Part shown: piece after piece, positions 38,374 to 46,041 of the stretch
Position numbering within the stretch: the first letter of the stretch is position 1
Layout: the number at the start of each line of letters is the position of its first letter
DNA from: Azospirillum sp. TSA2s
GTDB taxonomy: Bacteria > Pseudomonadota > Alphaproteobacteria > Azospirillales > Azospirillaceae
Assembly (NCBI RefSeq): GCF_004923315.1
Contig: NZ_CP039646.1
Coordinates: forward strand, 469,780 to 533,779
DNA length: 64,000 nt
Reading direction: 5' to 3'
Notes under the pieces: generated by a model
What the model saw: the letters and a program-made list of their open reading frames with translations, nothing else
Told to the model about the DNA's origin: nothing
The model's database searches: none
Program-made: the position numbers and the translations under genes

Positions 38374-39144
38374 TCAGCCGCCCATCTTGGACAGGGTGAA
38401 GGCGGCGAGGAATCCGGCGACGGTGATGAAGCCGGCATAATCATGGGTCGCCTCGAAGGCTTCCGGGATCATGGTGTCGGCGATCATAGCCAGGATGGCG
38501 CCGGCCGCCACCGCCTGGGTTGCCGCCACCACCGCATCGCCCAGCCCGGCGAACACCACATAGCCGAGCCACGCCGCCAATCCGGAGATCAGGGCGATGC
38601 CGGCCCACAGCCCGAAGATATAAGCGGCGGATTTGCCGGCCTTGCGCATGCCGGCCGCGCTCGACAGCCCTTCCGGCACGTTGGAGAGGAAGACGGCGAT
38701 GACCGCGACCATGCTGACCGCCCCGCCTTCGATCAGGCTGACGCCGATGACGATGGATTCAGGGATGCCGTCCAGCAGCGCGCCGATGGCGATGGCCAGC
38801 CCGTTATCGCCGCCGGAGTTATCACCATCGGAGTCAGGCGCCTTCTGCTGCCCGCCCGACCGCTTGCGGTGCTTGCCGCCGGCCTTGGAGACGGCGACGT
38901 TGGCCAGCGTGTAGACCAGCGCCCCGCCGAGGAAGCCGAGCGCGGTGGCGATGAAGCCGCCGCGCTGGATCGCCTCCTCCATCAGTTCGAAGGACAGGGC
39001 GGAGATCAGGACGCCGCTGCCGAAGGCCATCACCGCGGCGATCACGCGCTGCGGGATGTTGGCGACCCAGGCCGCCCCCGCCCCCAGCAGAAGCGCCGAA
39101 CCGCTGAGCAGGCCCCACAGCCCGGCTTGAATCGACAATGGCAT
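38374..39144 (-). CDS. ZIP-family metal transporter
   Basis: Inner-membrane transporter of 256 residues with about eight membrane segments. ZIP-type helices IV and V carry GALLDGIPESIVIGVSL and FLSNVPEGLSSAAGM. A Lys/Arg/Asp-rich cytoplasmic loop (about 88-110) sits between helices III and IV. Members move Zn2+ or other divalent cations into the cytoplasm. The gene begins only 3 bp after the CDF gene stop, so an efflux-type and an uptake-type transporter are in one operon. Metal specificity is unknown. Confidence 0.87.
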   Translation of the reverse strand: MPLSIQAGLWGLLSGSALLLGAGAAWVANIPQRVIAAVMAFGSGVLISALSFELMEEAIQRGGFIATALGFLGGALVYTLANVAVSKAGGKHRKRSGGQQKAPDSDGDNSGGDNGLAIAIGALLDGIPESIVIGVSLIEGGAVSMVAVIAVFLSNVPEGLSSAAGMRKAGKSAAYIFGLWAGIALISGLAAWLGYVVFAGLGDAVVAATQAVAAGAILAMIADTMIPEAFEATHDYAGFITVAGFLAAFTLSKMGG

Positions 39145-39147
39145 GGA

Positions 39148-40125
39148 TCACCCGTTCCGGTTGGTTCTGTTGTCGGTCGGCAAGCCTGCCGCCCGCACTT
39201 CGGTGAAGACGCGGCGGATTTCCGGGAATCGCTCCGTCACCCGCCGTTCGATACGGGCCAATGCCTGCTCCACCTGCCCGGCGCTGACCTCGTCCCGCAC
39301 ATCCAGACTGACGGTCACGATCACCACCTGCGGGCCGAGATGGATGGTCAGCACCTCGTTCACACGGTCGACGGCGGCATCTTCCATCAGCAGGGCGCGC
39401 ACCCCGCGCACGAGGTCGGGGCGGGCGGACTCGCCGATCAGCAGGCTCTTCGTCTCATACGCGAGGAAGGCGGCGGTCATCGCCAGCACCAGCCCGATCA
39501 GGACCGATCCGATGCCGTCCCACACCGGCTGGTCCAGAACCAAGTCGGCCGACAGGCAGGCGGCGGCGATGAGCAACCCGATCAGGGCGGCCGAATCCTC
39601 GAACAGGACGATGAAGACGGTGGGGTCCTTGCTGGCATGGACGGTCTCGATCATGCCGGCCTCGCCCCGGCTGGCATTGAAGGCGCGCAATGCGATGGTC
39701 CAGCTGATCCCCTCCATCACGAAGGCGATGCCCAGCACGACGAAGTTGATCCAGGGCGACTCCACCTGCTGCGGGTGCAGGATCTTCTCCACCCCCTCAT
39801 AGATGGAGACCACCGCGCCACCGGCGAAGATCACCAGCGCCACGACGAAGGTCCAGAAATACAGTTCGCGCGCGTAGCCGAAGGGATGGCGCTCGTCGGG
39901 CGGCTTCTTCGACCGTTTCAGCCCGACCAGCATCAGCGCCTCGTTCCCGGTATCGACCAGGGAATGGACCGCCTCGCTCAGCATGGAGGCGCTGCCGGTG
40001 AAGACCGCCGCGACGAATTTGGTGACGGTGATCGCCAGATTGGACGCGATGGCGGCGAAGACGACCCTCCCCGATTCCCCGTCTTCGGCCCCGTCCGCCG
40101 TTGCCGTCATCGCATTCCGCGCCAT
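39148..40125 (-). CDS. cation diffusion facilitator (CDF) transporter
   Basis: CDF-family cation/proton antiporter of 325 residues. It has six membrane segments (about 20-235) and a C-terminal cytoplasmic domain (about 240-310). Segment II carries SEAVHSLVDTGNEALML, segment V LFEDSAALIGLLIAA, and a KKPPDERHPFGYARELYFW loop lies between. The start at 40125 has GGAGG upstream; the longer frame runs through the iteron repeats and is rejected. Normally such proteins export Zn2+, Co2+, Fe2+ or Mn2+. It is the first gene of a pair with the ZIP gene, promoted from the iteron-rich region. Confidence 0.9.
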   Translation of the reverse strand: MARNAMTATADGAEDGESGRVVFAAIASNLAITVTKFVAAVFTGSASMLSEAVHSLVDTGNEALMLVGLKRSKKPPDERHPFGYARELYFWTFVVALVIFAGGAVVSIYEGVEKILHPQQVESPWINFVVLGIAFVMEGISWTIALRAFNASRGEAGMIETVHASKDPTVFIVLFEDSAALIGLLIAAACLSADLVLDQPVWDGIGSVLIGLVLAMTAAFLAYETKSLLIGESARPDLVRGVRALLMEDAAVDRVNEVLTIHLGPQVVIVTVSLDVRDEVSAGQVEQALARIERRVTERFPEIRRVFTEVRAAGLPTDNRTNRNG

Positions 40126-40203
40126 ATCGCCCCCTCCGCCCGGCCGAACCCCAGGGCAAGACAACTCCGCCGCCGCCGGCCGGTTCCCTGGCGGCGGGAC
40201 GCC

Positions 40204-40889
40204 TGAACCTTGGTGACGCCCCGACGGCGGTACGGCCCGCCCGGATTTGAACTTTGGTGACGCCCCCAGCCGGACCGACTCGGCAAGACTCCTGAACTTT
40301 GGTGACGCGGAGCGGTTCAGCGGCGGTTCGGGGGTTTGAACTTTGGTGACGCTATGGGGTCCGAATCGACTCGACCGGCAGTTTGAACTTTGGTGACGCC
40401 CGGACAGTGCGGACCGATGATAGGTGACGGAATGAGCCTCCGCCCAGGCCTCCACCCATCTCAGCATCATTCCCGCGAAGGCGGGAATCCAGCCGTTTCA
40501 GTGACTTAGCCGGGGCGTTTCCTGATTCCCCGCCTTCGCGGGGATGACGGAAAGCCCATGCCGTCCGGCAGTCTGCGGACTGGGTCGCAGAACAGGCCCC
40601 TCGCACAGCCCGATCTTACCCGCTGGAATCCTTGAACTTTGGTGACGCCCCGCAGACGGCGTCAACCGACTCCGCCCCCGAATCGACAAGTCCAGCGTCA
40701 CCAAGGTTCAAATCGCCAAGCGATCGGCAGACCCGATTCGTCCACAAGCCCCCGGTTTTTCCCCATGAACTCTGGTGACGCCATCCTTGAACTGTGGTGA
40801 CGCGACTCGGACTTATCCCCTGAACCTTGGTGACGAATCTAATAGTTGGTTCCAAATAGCTTCCAATTAGCCTGCGTCACCAAGGTTCA
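40204..40889. repeat. iteron array of the replication origin (11 copies)
   Basis: Fifteen-bp direct repeats, consensus TGAACTTTGGTGACG. Plus-strand copies begin at 40204, 40248, 40293, 40337, 40384, 40633, 40766, 40788 and 40821. Minus-strand copies lie at 40696-40710 and 40875-40889. Variants have C or G at one or two central positions (TGAACCTTGG, TGAACTCTGG, TGAACTGTGG). Spacing among the first five is 44-47 bp, close to whole helical turns. The array sits directly upstream of the initiator gene and should bind it. Confidence 0.92.
40467..40547. repeat. MITE-like palindromic repeat (family B), copy 1, inside the iteron array
   Basis: Eighty-one-bp imperfect inverted repeat: TCATTCCCGCGAAGGCGGGA at the left and CCCCGCCTTCGCGGGGATGA at the right. 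It lies between iterons 5 and 6 and enlarges the gap between them to 249 bp. A related element is at 50166-50250. Confidence 0.8.
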
Positions 40890-40984
40890 AATTGCCTTCG
40901 GCGCGATCCGGGGTGTTGTATCTGGCAGGTTCGGTCACCGGCCCGTCACACGACGGTCATGGCGGCCAAAAGCGGGAGGTCGTC

Positions 40985-41914
40985 ATGGGCAGCATTCATC
41001 GTTTGATCGAGACTCACGGACGCGACGGCGCGCTGGCCCTCGTTTCGGACGAGGAACGGCCCCTGATCGACATCGCCGCCGCGGTCCAGGCGGCGGAGAA
41101 CGGCAAGCTCGGCATCACCTATGCCGGATTCTGCCAGACGGCGCTGCCCCACCGCCAGCTTCCCGACGACCAGCATTGGGAACGGCCGGGCCACAAGGTG
41201 AAGCTGGTGATCCAGCCCGGCGTGATCGAGGACCGCAACGGCGTCACCCGCCGAATCGGCGTTCCCTATGGCAGCCGGGCCCGCATGATCCTGCTCTATC
41301 TGCAGACCCGCGCCATCCAGACCGGGAATCCGGAGGTGGAACTGGGCGGTTCCATGCATGATTGGCTGAAGCGCATGGACATCCCGATCTGCGGCAAGGC
41401 CTATCGTGACGTGGAGGATCAGGCGGCGCGCCTGTCCGCCTGCCATCTGACCTTCTTCACCGACGCCGACGGCGGCCGGCGGCAGAGCAAGGAATCGATC
41501 GTCGCCGACGCCATCCAGCTGCGCCGCCCTGACGACCGCCAGGGAACCCTGTTCACCGAGACGGTGCGGCTCAGCGACAGCTTCTTCAAGGCGTTGCGCG
41601 AGCATCCGGTCCCGGTGGCGGAAGAGGCGCTGAAGGCGATCAGCGGCAAGTCGATGGCCCTCGACGTCTATATCTGGCTGGCCTACCGCCTGCATTCGCT
41701 GGACAAGCCGACGCCGATCACCTGGGCCGCCCTGCACGGCCAGTTCGGCGCCGGCTACGCCCTGGTCCGCCAGTTCAAGACCAAGTTCATCCCGAATCTG
41801 AAATACGCCATGGCCGCCTATCCCGACGCCCGTGTCGAGGAAGCGGCCGAAGGGCTGATCCTCTACCCGTCGCGTCCGCCGATCAACGAGCGGGTGATGG
41901 CGCGCATTGCCTGA
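40985..41914 (+). CDS. repA: RepA-family plasmid replication initiator
   Basis: Replication initiator of 309 residues, of the 'plasmid encoded RepA' type (PF04796-like) known from alphaproteobacterial megaplasmids and chromids. Visible marks are GITYAGFCQTALPHRQLPDD, GVPYGSRARMILLYLQTRAI, the SLDVYIWLAYRLHSL-like ALDVYIWLAYRLHSLDKP and WAALHGQFGAGYALVRQFK. The ATG at 40985 has GGGAGG upstream. It should bind the flanking iterons, which lie both before (40204-40889) and after (41936-41982) the gene, to start replication and limit its own synthesis. Confidence 0.88.
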   Translation: MGSIHRLIETHGRDGALALVSDEERPLIDIAAAVQAAENGKLGITYAGFCQTALPHRQLPDDQHWERPGHKVKLVIQPGVIEDRNGVTRRIGVPYGSRARMILLYLQTRAIQTGNPEVELGGSMHDWLKRMDIPICGKAYRDVEDQAARLSACHLTFFTDADGGRRQSKESIVADAIQLRRPDDRQGTLFTETVRLSDSFFKALREHPVPVAEEALKAISGKSMALDVYIWLAYRLHSLDKPTPITWAALHGQFGAGYALVRQFKTKFIPNLKYAMAAYPDARVEEAAEGLILYPSRPPINERVMARIA

Positions 41915-41935
41915 TCTCCTGCGGACTCCCGCCGC

Positions 41936-41982
41936 TGAACTTTGGTGACGCCGGTCCCGCGGATTCCTGAACTCTGGTGACG
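41936..41982 (+). repeat. two iterons downstream of repA
   Basis: TGAACTTTGGTGACG at 41936-41950 and TGAACTCTGGTGACG at 41968-41982, 32 bp apart start to start and just after the repA stop. They may contribute to handcuffing or copy control. Confidence 0.9.
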
Positions 41983-42003
41983 CTTCGCATCACAGGCCGA
42001 CGG

Positions 42004-42852
42004 TCACGAAAAGCGGTCGATCATCAGATCCAGCAGGGCGCGCAGGCGCGCCAACCGGCGGAGATCCTGGTGATAGCCGACCCAGACATCGCGTCCGGGC
42101 GGCGGTTTGCCAAGGTCGATGACTTGCAACCTGTCCAAGGCATCGCCGATCGGGCGCGGCAGAACCGCCAATCCGACGCCGAAGGCCGCCATGGCGGCCT
42201 GGACGTCACGGTTGTTGCTGCGAAACGCGATGCGCGCGTTGGGCAGCATCCGCCGCAGCCATTCCACATCCGGCATGCCGCCGAAGGCGACGTCCATCGT
42301 GACCAGCGCGCAGCCCGCGCCGTCACCGACCTCCGGCGGCGGGCTGCCGACGATCCCGTATAGGGCGTAGTCGATCCGGGTCAGCTTGCGCTGCACCACT
42401 TCCGGCTCGTCGAACGGACGGATGCGAAACACGAGGTCGGCCTCGCGCCTGGACAGGCTCAGCAACCGTGACTCGGTCAGCAGTTCCACCACCACACCGG
42501 GGTGGCGCCGCGTGAACTCGTGAATGACCGGCGTCAGCATGTGCAGGCCGAACCAGTCGGAGGACGACAGCCGCAGGCTACCCTCCAGCCGTCCGCCTTG
42601 ACCGGCCAGTTCGCGTTCCAGCGCAAGGCTTTCCTCTTCCATGCGCTCGGCATGGCGCAACACCGCGGCCCCTTCGTCGGTCAGCACGAAGCCGTCGCTG
42701 GTCCGCTGGAACAGCGTGTGCCCCACCGCCTCCTCCAGCGCGCGCAGACGACGTCCCATGGTCGGCTGGGTCTGTCCGACCCGCCGTGCCGCCGCGCCGA
42801 GCGTGCCCTCGCGGGCGATCGCCAGGAAAATCCGAAGGTCGCTCCACTCCAT
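42004..42852 (-). CDS. LysR-type regulator
   Basis: LysR-family regulator of 282 residues. The N-terminal DNA-binding domain is MEWSDLRIFLAIAREGTLGA followed by QTQPTMGRRLRALEEAVGHT. The effector domain starts near LEGSLRLSSSDWFGL. It diverges from the zinc-independent alcohol dehydrogenase/quinone oxidoreductase gene across 116 bp and probably controls it. The start codon sits in a good family position; the 3' end lies 21 bp from the repA-distal iterons. Confidence 0.9.
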   Translation of the reverse strand: MEWSDLRIFLAIAREGTLGAAARRVGQTQPTMGRRLRALEEAVGHTLFQRTSDGFVLTDEGAAVLRHAERMEEESLALERELAGQGGRLEGSLRLSSSDWFGLHMLTPVIHEFTRRHPGVVVELLTESRLLSLSRREADLVFRIRPFDEPEVVQRKLTRIDYALYGIVGSPPPEVGDGAGCALVTMDVAFGGMPDVEWLRRMLPNARIAFRSNNRDVQAAMAAFGVGLAVLPRPIGDALDRLQVIDLGKPPPGRDVWVGYHQDLRRLARLRALLDLMIDRFS

Positions 42853-42968
42853 GCCACATCATACAGAAATGAATGGAGATCAAACAGTATCGTTGTTTTT
42901 CAAACATCCACGTTGGGCACATCCTTCAGGACATCACCACGATGTTTCCACCAACGAGGAGCAAGGCC

Positions 42969-43976
42969 ATGTCCCAGGATCCGAGCAACACGATGCGCGC
43001 GCTGGTGCTGGATGCGTACGACGCCCCGTTTCGGCTGACCGAGGTGGCCCGGCCGGTGGCCGGTCCCGGCCAGGTGCTGGTCCGCATCGCCGCCAGCGGC
43101 GTCAACCCGCTGGACACCAAGATCCGGGCCGGCGCGGCGGCCCACGCGAAGCATCCGCTGCCCGCCATCCTCGGCATCGATCTGGCGGGTGAGGTCGTCG
43201 CCGTCGGTCCCGGTGTCACCGCCTTCAAGCCCGGCGATCAGGTCTATGGCATGACCGGCGGCGTCGGTGGCCGGCAGGGCTCGCTGGCGGAATACGCCGC
43301 GGTCGAGGCCGATCTGCTCGCGCACAAGCCGGCGAACCTGACGATGCGCGAAGCCGCCGCGCTGCCGCTGATCACCATCACCGCCTGGGAAGGGCTGGTC
43401 GACCGCGCCAATGTGCAGTCCGGCCAGACGGTTCTGGTCCAGGGCGGCGCCGGCGGTGTGGGCCATGTGGCGGTGCAGATCGCCCGTGCTTTCGGCGCGA
43501 CCGTCTGGGCGACGGAATCGGCCGGGAAGTCGGCGCTGGTCGAACAGCTGGGCGCCACCGCCATCGATTACCGGGCCGAGACGGTCGAAGCCTACGTCGC
43601 CCGTCACACCCAGGGCCGTGGTTTCGATCTGGTCTATGACACCGCCGGCGGGCCGGTGCTCGACGCCTCGTTCCAGGCGGTGCGGCGCTTCGGCCATGTG
43701 GTCAGCTGCCTGGGCTGGGGGACGCATGCGCTGGCGCCGCTGTCGTTCCGCGCCGCCACCTACTCCGGCGTCTTCACCCTGCTGCCCATGCTGACGGGGG
43801 AAGGGATGGCGAACCATGGCGAAATCCTGCGCCGGGCCGCAGCCCTGGTCGAAGCCGGCAAGCTGCTGCCCCGTCTCGATCCGCGGCGCTTCTCGCTGGA
43901 GCAGGCCGACGAAGCGCACACCGCCGTGACCGACGGCAGTGCCAGCGGCAAGATCGTCGTCGAGATCGCGCTCTGA
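42969..43976 (+). CDS. quinone oxidoreductase-like MDR dehydrogenase
   Basis: Medium-chain dehydrogenase/reductase of 335 residues in the zeta-crystallin/quinone oxidoreductase branch. The N-terminal GroES-like domain has RIAASGVNPLDTKIR and GIDLAGEVVAVGPGV. The Rossmann domain carries VLVQGGAGGVGHVAVQIARA. The zinc-ligand Cys/His set of alcohol dehydrogenases is not seen, so NADPH-dependent reduction of quinones or enones is likely. The ATG at 42969 has GAGGAG 9 nt upstream; an in-frame ATG at 42873 is less likely. Divergent from the LysR gene. Confidence 0.88.
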   Translation: MSQDPSNTMRALVLDAYDAPFRLTEVARPVAGPGQVLVRIAASGVNPLDTKIRAGAAAHAKHPLPAILGIDLAGEVVAVGPGVTAFKPGDQVYGMTGGVGGRQGSLAEYAAVEADLLAHKPANLTMREAAALPLITITAWEGLVDRANVQSGQTVLVQGGAGGVGHVAVQIARAFGATVWATESAGKSALVEQLGATAIDYRAETVEAYVARHTQGRGFDLVYDTAGGPVLDASFQAVRRFGHVVSCLGWGTHALAPLSFRAATYSGVFTLLPMLTGEGMANHGEILRRAAALVEAGKLLPRLDPRRFSLEQADEAHTAVTDGSASGKIVVEIAL

Positions 43977-44026
43977 CTGCCGGGCTCTCCACCTTGGGCC
44001 GGCGGCCTGCTCGCACGCCGAACCGC

Positions 44027-44041
44027 CGTCACCAGAGTTCA
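44027..44041 (-). repeat. outlying iteron copy
   Basis: Minus-strand TGAACTCTGGTGACG (plus strand CGTCACCAGAGTTCA), 2 kb beyond the main origin and just after the MDR gene. It shows that iteron-like sequences reach past the repA region. Confidence 0.85.
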
Positions 44042-44102
44042 AACGTCCGATTCCCCCTCCGCCCCAAGGTGGGCGAAGGGGGAGGGGGGCAGTGGCGGAC
44101 CG

Positions 44103-45305
44103 CTAGGCCCGACCGGCCGTCACGTCGCGCAGATAGCCGCGCGGCAGCGCTTCGGTCAGCCCGTCCACTCCGGTCTGCACCGCACGGGCGAGCGCGGTGC
44201 GGGCCAGCACCACCAGCAGGTCGGTCTGGGTGACCATGCCGAGGATCCGGCGGTTCTGGTCGACGATCACCACGTCGTGGGTGCGGCCATCGGACAGGCG
44301 GCCAAGCAGGCGGAAGACCGGCGTGTCGGGCAGCTCGGTCGCCGCCGGTGCCATCACGGCGCCGACGCGCGTTCCATGACGGGCGACATCACCGTGCGAC
44401 AGCTGCTCGTGCCCGACGATGCCGACCAGTATGTTCTGCGCATCCACCACCGGCAGGGTGCGGAAGCCATGCTCCAGCAGCCGGGCGCGGGCCACCTGCG
44501 GATGGGTGTCCGGCGTGACGGTGACGAGGTCGCGCGACATGATCTCCCGGCAGCTGATGTCGACATGCAGCCGCTCCAGCGCGTGCAGCTCGGCATTGAC
44601 CAGCAGGGTGCCCAGATCGTCGCGGCTGACGTCCAGCGTCTCGGCCAGCGTGCGCAGCGCGTCGTCCACGTCGCCCTGGGTCAGGCCGGGGCGCAGCTGC
44701 GCCGGCGGATCGTTGGTGCGGTGGGTGTTGACCGCCCTGTGCGGATAACGGTGGCCCGACAGCCGGTGGAACATCAATCCGGCCGTCACCAGCAGGATGG
44801 AGTTCACCGCGACCGGGAAGAAGGCGAACTTGATGCCCATCTCCGTCACCGCCGGCCCACCCAGCACCGCGGTCAGGGCGGCGGCGCCGCCGGGCGGATG
44901 CAGGCAGCGGGTCAGCGACATGGTGGCGATGGCCAGCGCCACCGCGGCGGCCCCAGCCAGCATCGGGTCGGGGATGACGCTGGCGACCAGCACGCCGACG
45001 ACGGCCGACAGCGTGTTGCCGCCGATGATCGACCAGGGCTGTGCCAGCGGACTGGCCGGAACGGCGAACAGCAGCACCGCCGACGCCCCCATCGGCGCCA
45101 CCAGAACCGGCGCGCTGGACATGAAGGTCAGCATGTTGCGGCACAGCAATCCGGTCGCGGCGATGCCCAGCAGCGCGCCGCAGCAGGCGATCATCCGGTC
45201 GCGCAGCGTGGCGCCCGGCAGGATCGGCCGGAACACAAGCTCACCCAATCGCGCCCCAAATCCCGCGAGGCGTTCCTGCAAGGCGGCAAACTTTCCCCTG
45301 CTCAT
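44103..45305 (-). CDS. HPP-family membrane protein with CBS domain pair
   Basis: Inner-membrane protein of 400 residues. The N-terminal HPP domain (about 30-190, four or more membrane segments) has VLVAPMGASAVLLFAVPASP, the name-giving RCLHPPGGAAALTAVLGG and FFPVAVNSILLV. A linker (about 195-265) leads to two CBS domains (about 270-385: IMSRDLVTVTPDTHPQVARA and APAATELPDTPVFRLLGRLS), which usually sense adenosyl ligands. HPP proteins have been linked to nitrite transport in plastids and cyanobacteria, but the bacterial CBS-fused type is not defined. The start at 45305 is chosen over 45353. A SoxR-type promoter lies upstream. Confidence 0.87.
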   Translation of the reverse strand: MSRGKFAALQERLAGFGARLGELVFRPILPGATLRDRMIACCGALLGIAATGLLCRNMLTFMSSAPVLVAPMGASAVLLFAVPASPLAQPWSIIGGNTLSAVVGVLVASVIPDPMLAGAAAVALAIATMSLTRCLHPPGGAAALTAVLGGPAVTEMGIKFAFFPVAVNSILLVTAGLMFHRLSGHRYPHRAVNTHRTNDPPAQLRPGLTQGDVDDALRTLAETLDVSRDDLGTLLVNAELHALERLHVDISCREIMSRDLVTVTPDTHPQVARARLLEHGFRTLPVVDAQNILVGIVGHEQLSHGDVARHGTRVGAVMAPAATELPDTPVFRLLGRLSDGRTHDVVIVDQNRRILGMVTQTDLLVVLARTALARAVQTGVDGLTEALPRGYLRDVTAGRA

Positions 45306-45362
45306 TCGGTCCCCATCCCCCTCGTTGCACCATCCGGCCCGTTCGGGCAGCAAAGTTGGGCG

Positions 45363-45393
45363 ACCCTAAAACCTCAACAGGACTTGAGGTCAA
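45363..45393 (-). promoter_or_regulatory. SoxR-type promoter and SoxR box for the HPP-CBS gene
   Basis: On the minus strand TTGACC (45393-45388), a 19-bp spacer and TAGGGT (45368-45363) form an over-long promoter of the kind SoxR activates. The spacer carries the inverted repeat CCTCAACAGGACTTGAGG (45372-45389), matching the SoxR half-sites CCTCAA / TTGAGG with the usual 18-bp overall length. The soxR gene starts 61 bp away on the other strand. Confidence 0.75.
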
Positions 45394-45450
45394 GCGGAAA
45401 AGCCGTCAGACTTGCGGGACGGAGGGTTGCAGGAAAGGGGAGGAACCGCA

Positions 45451-45906
45451 ATGCTGTCACCTGAGGACTACGACAAGGACCTGACGGTGGGGGAGGTGGC
45501 GCGCCGCTCCGGCGTGGCTGTCTCGACCATCCATTTCTACGAGGCGCAGGGGCTGATCCGCAGCTGGCGCAATCCCGGCAACCAGCGCCGCTTTTCCCGC
45601 GACGTGCTGCGGCGGGTGGCGGTCATCAAGGTGGCGCAGCGGCTCGGCATCTCGCTCGCCTCCATCGCCGACGCGCTGAACGCCCTGCCGCAGGACCGCT
45701 CCCCCACCACCGCCGACTGGCGCCGCATGTCGGAGCGCTGGCGGGCGGAGTTGGACGACCGCATCGCCAAGCTGACGAAGCTGCGCGACAATCTGGACGG
45801 CTGCATCGGCTGCGGCTGCCTGTCGATCCGCGACTGCCCCCTGCGCAACCCGTGGGACGAGCTTGGCGACGCCGGCGCCGGCCCGCGGCTGCTCGACCCC
45901 GCCTGA
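45451..45906 (+). CDS. soxR: redox-sensitive regulator SoxR
   Basis: MerR-family regulator of 151 residues. The N-terminal winged helix is [20 protein letters not shown] with [17 protein letters not shown] dimerisation helix follows, and then the [2Fe-2S] motif C-x2-C-x-C-x5-C at C118, C121, C123 and C129 ([12 protein letters not shown]). It senses redox-cycling compounds or oxidants through cluster oxidation. The ATG at 45451 follows GGGGAGG. It diverges from the HPP-CBS gene, with a SoxR box between them, so that gene is the probable target; no soxS is present, as usual outside enterics. Confidence 0.93.
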   Translation: MLSPEDYDKDLTVGEVARRSGVAVSTIHFYEAQGLIRSWRNPGNQRRFSRDVLRRVAVIKVAQRLGISLASIADALNALPQDRSPTTADWRRMSERWRAELDDRIAKLTKLRDNLDGCIGCGCLSIRDCPLRNPWDELGDAGAGPRLLDPA

Positions 45907-46041
45907 TCCTGCCCCCTGATCTTGGGCTCGTCCCACATTAAAATTGCGGCCCATACGAAAATAAGGGGTGAAGCCGGCGCGGCGATGGTTCATGGAAACG
46001 GCCGTCGAAAGAGCCATCCGTCACCTCAGAGGATCCGCAGG

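Larger units (their letters stand above)
40126..40984. other. putative replication origin region
   Basis: This 859-bp gap between the CDF gene and repA holds no gene. It holds 11 iterons, the family B palindrome, a DnaA-box-like TTATCCCCT (40814-40822) touching iteron 10, and an A+T-rich patch at 40836-40870 (AATCTAATAGTTGG... CCAATTAG) between iterons 10 and 11 that is a good candidate for strand opening. Together with repA and parAB this is the typical make-up of an iteron-type theta origin. Confidence 0.8.

Noticed and set aside
40126..40470. N-terminal extension of the CDF protein through the repeat region
   Set aside because: The extension translates iterons and has no similarity to CDF proteins; the ATG at 40125 has a good ribosome site and the family's N-terminus.
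40204..40889. CRISPR-like array
   Set aside because: The repeats are only 15 bp, occur on both strands with uneven spacing and lie next to repA without cas genes, so they are iterons.
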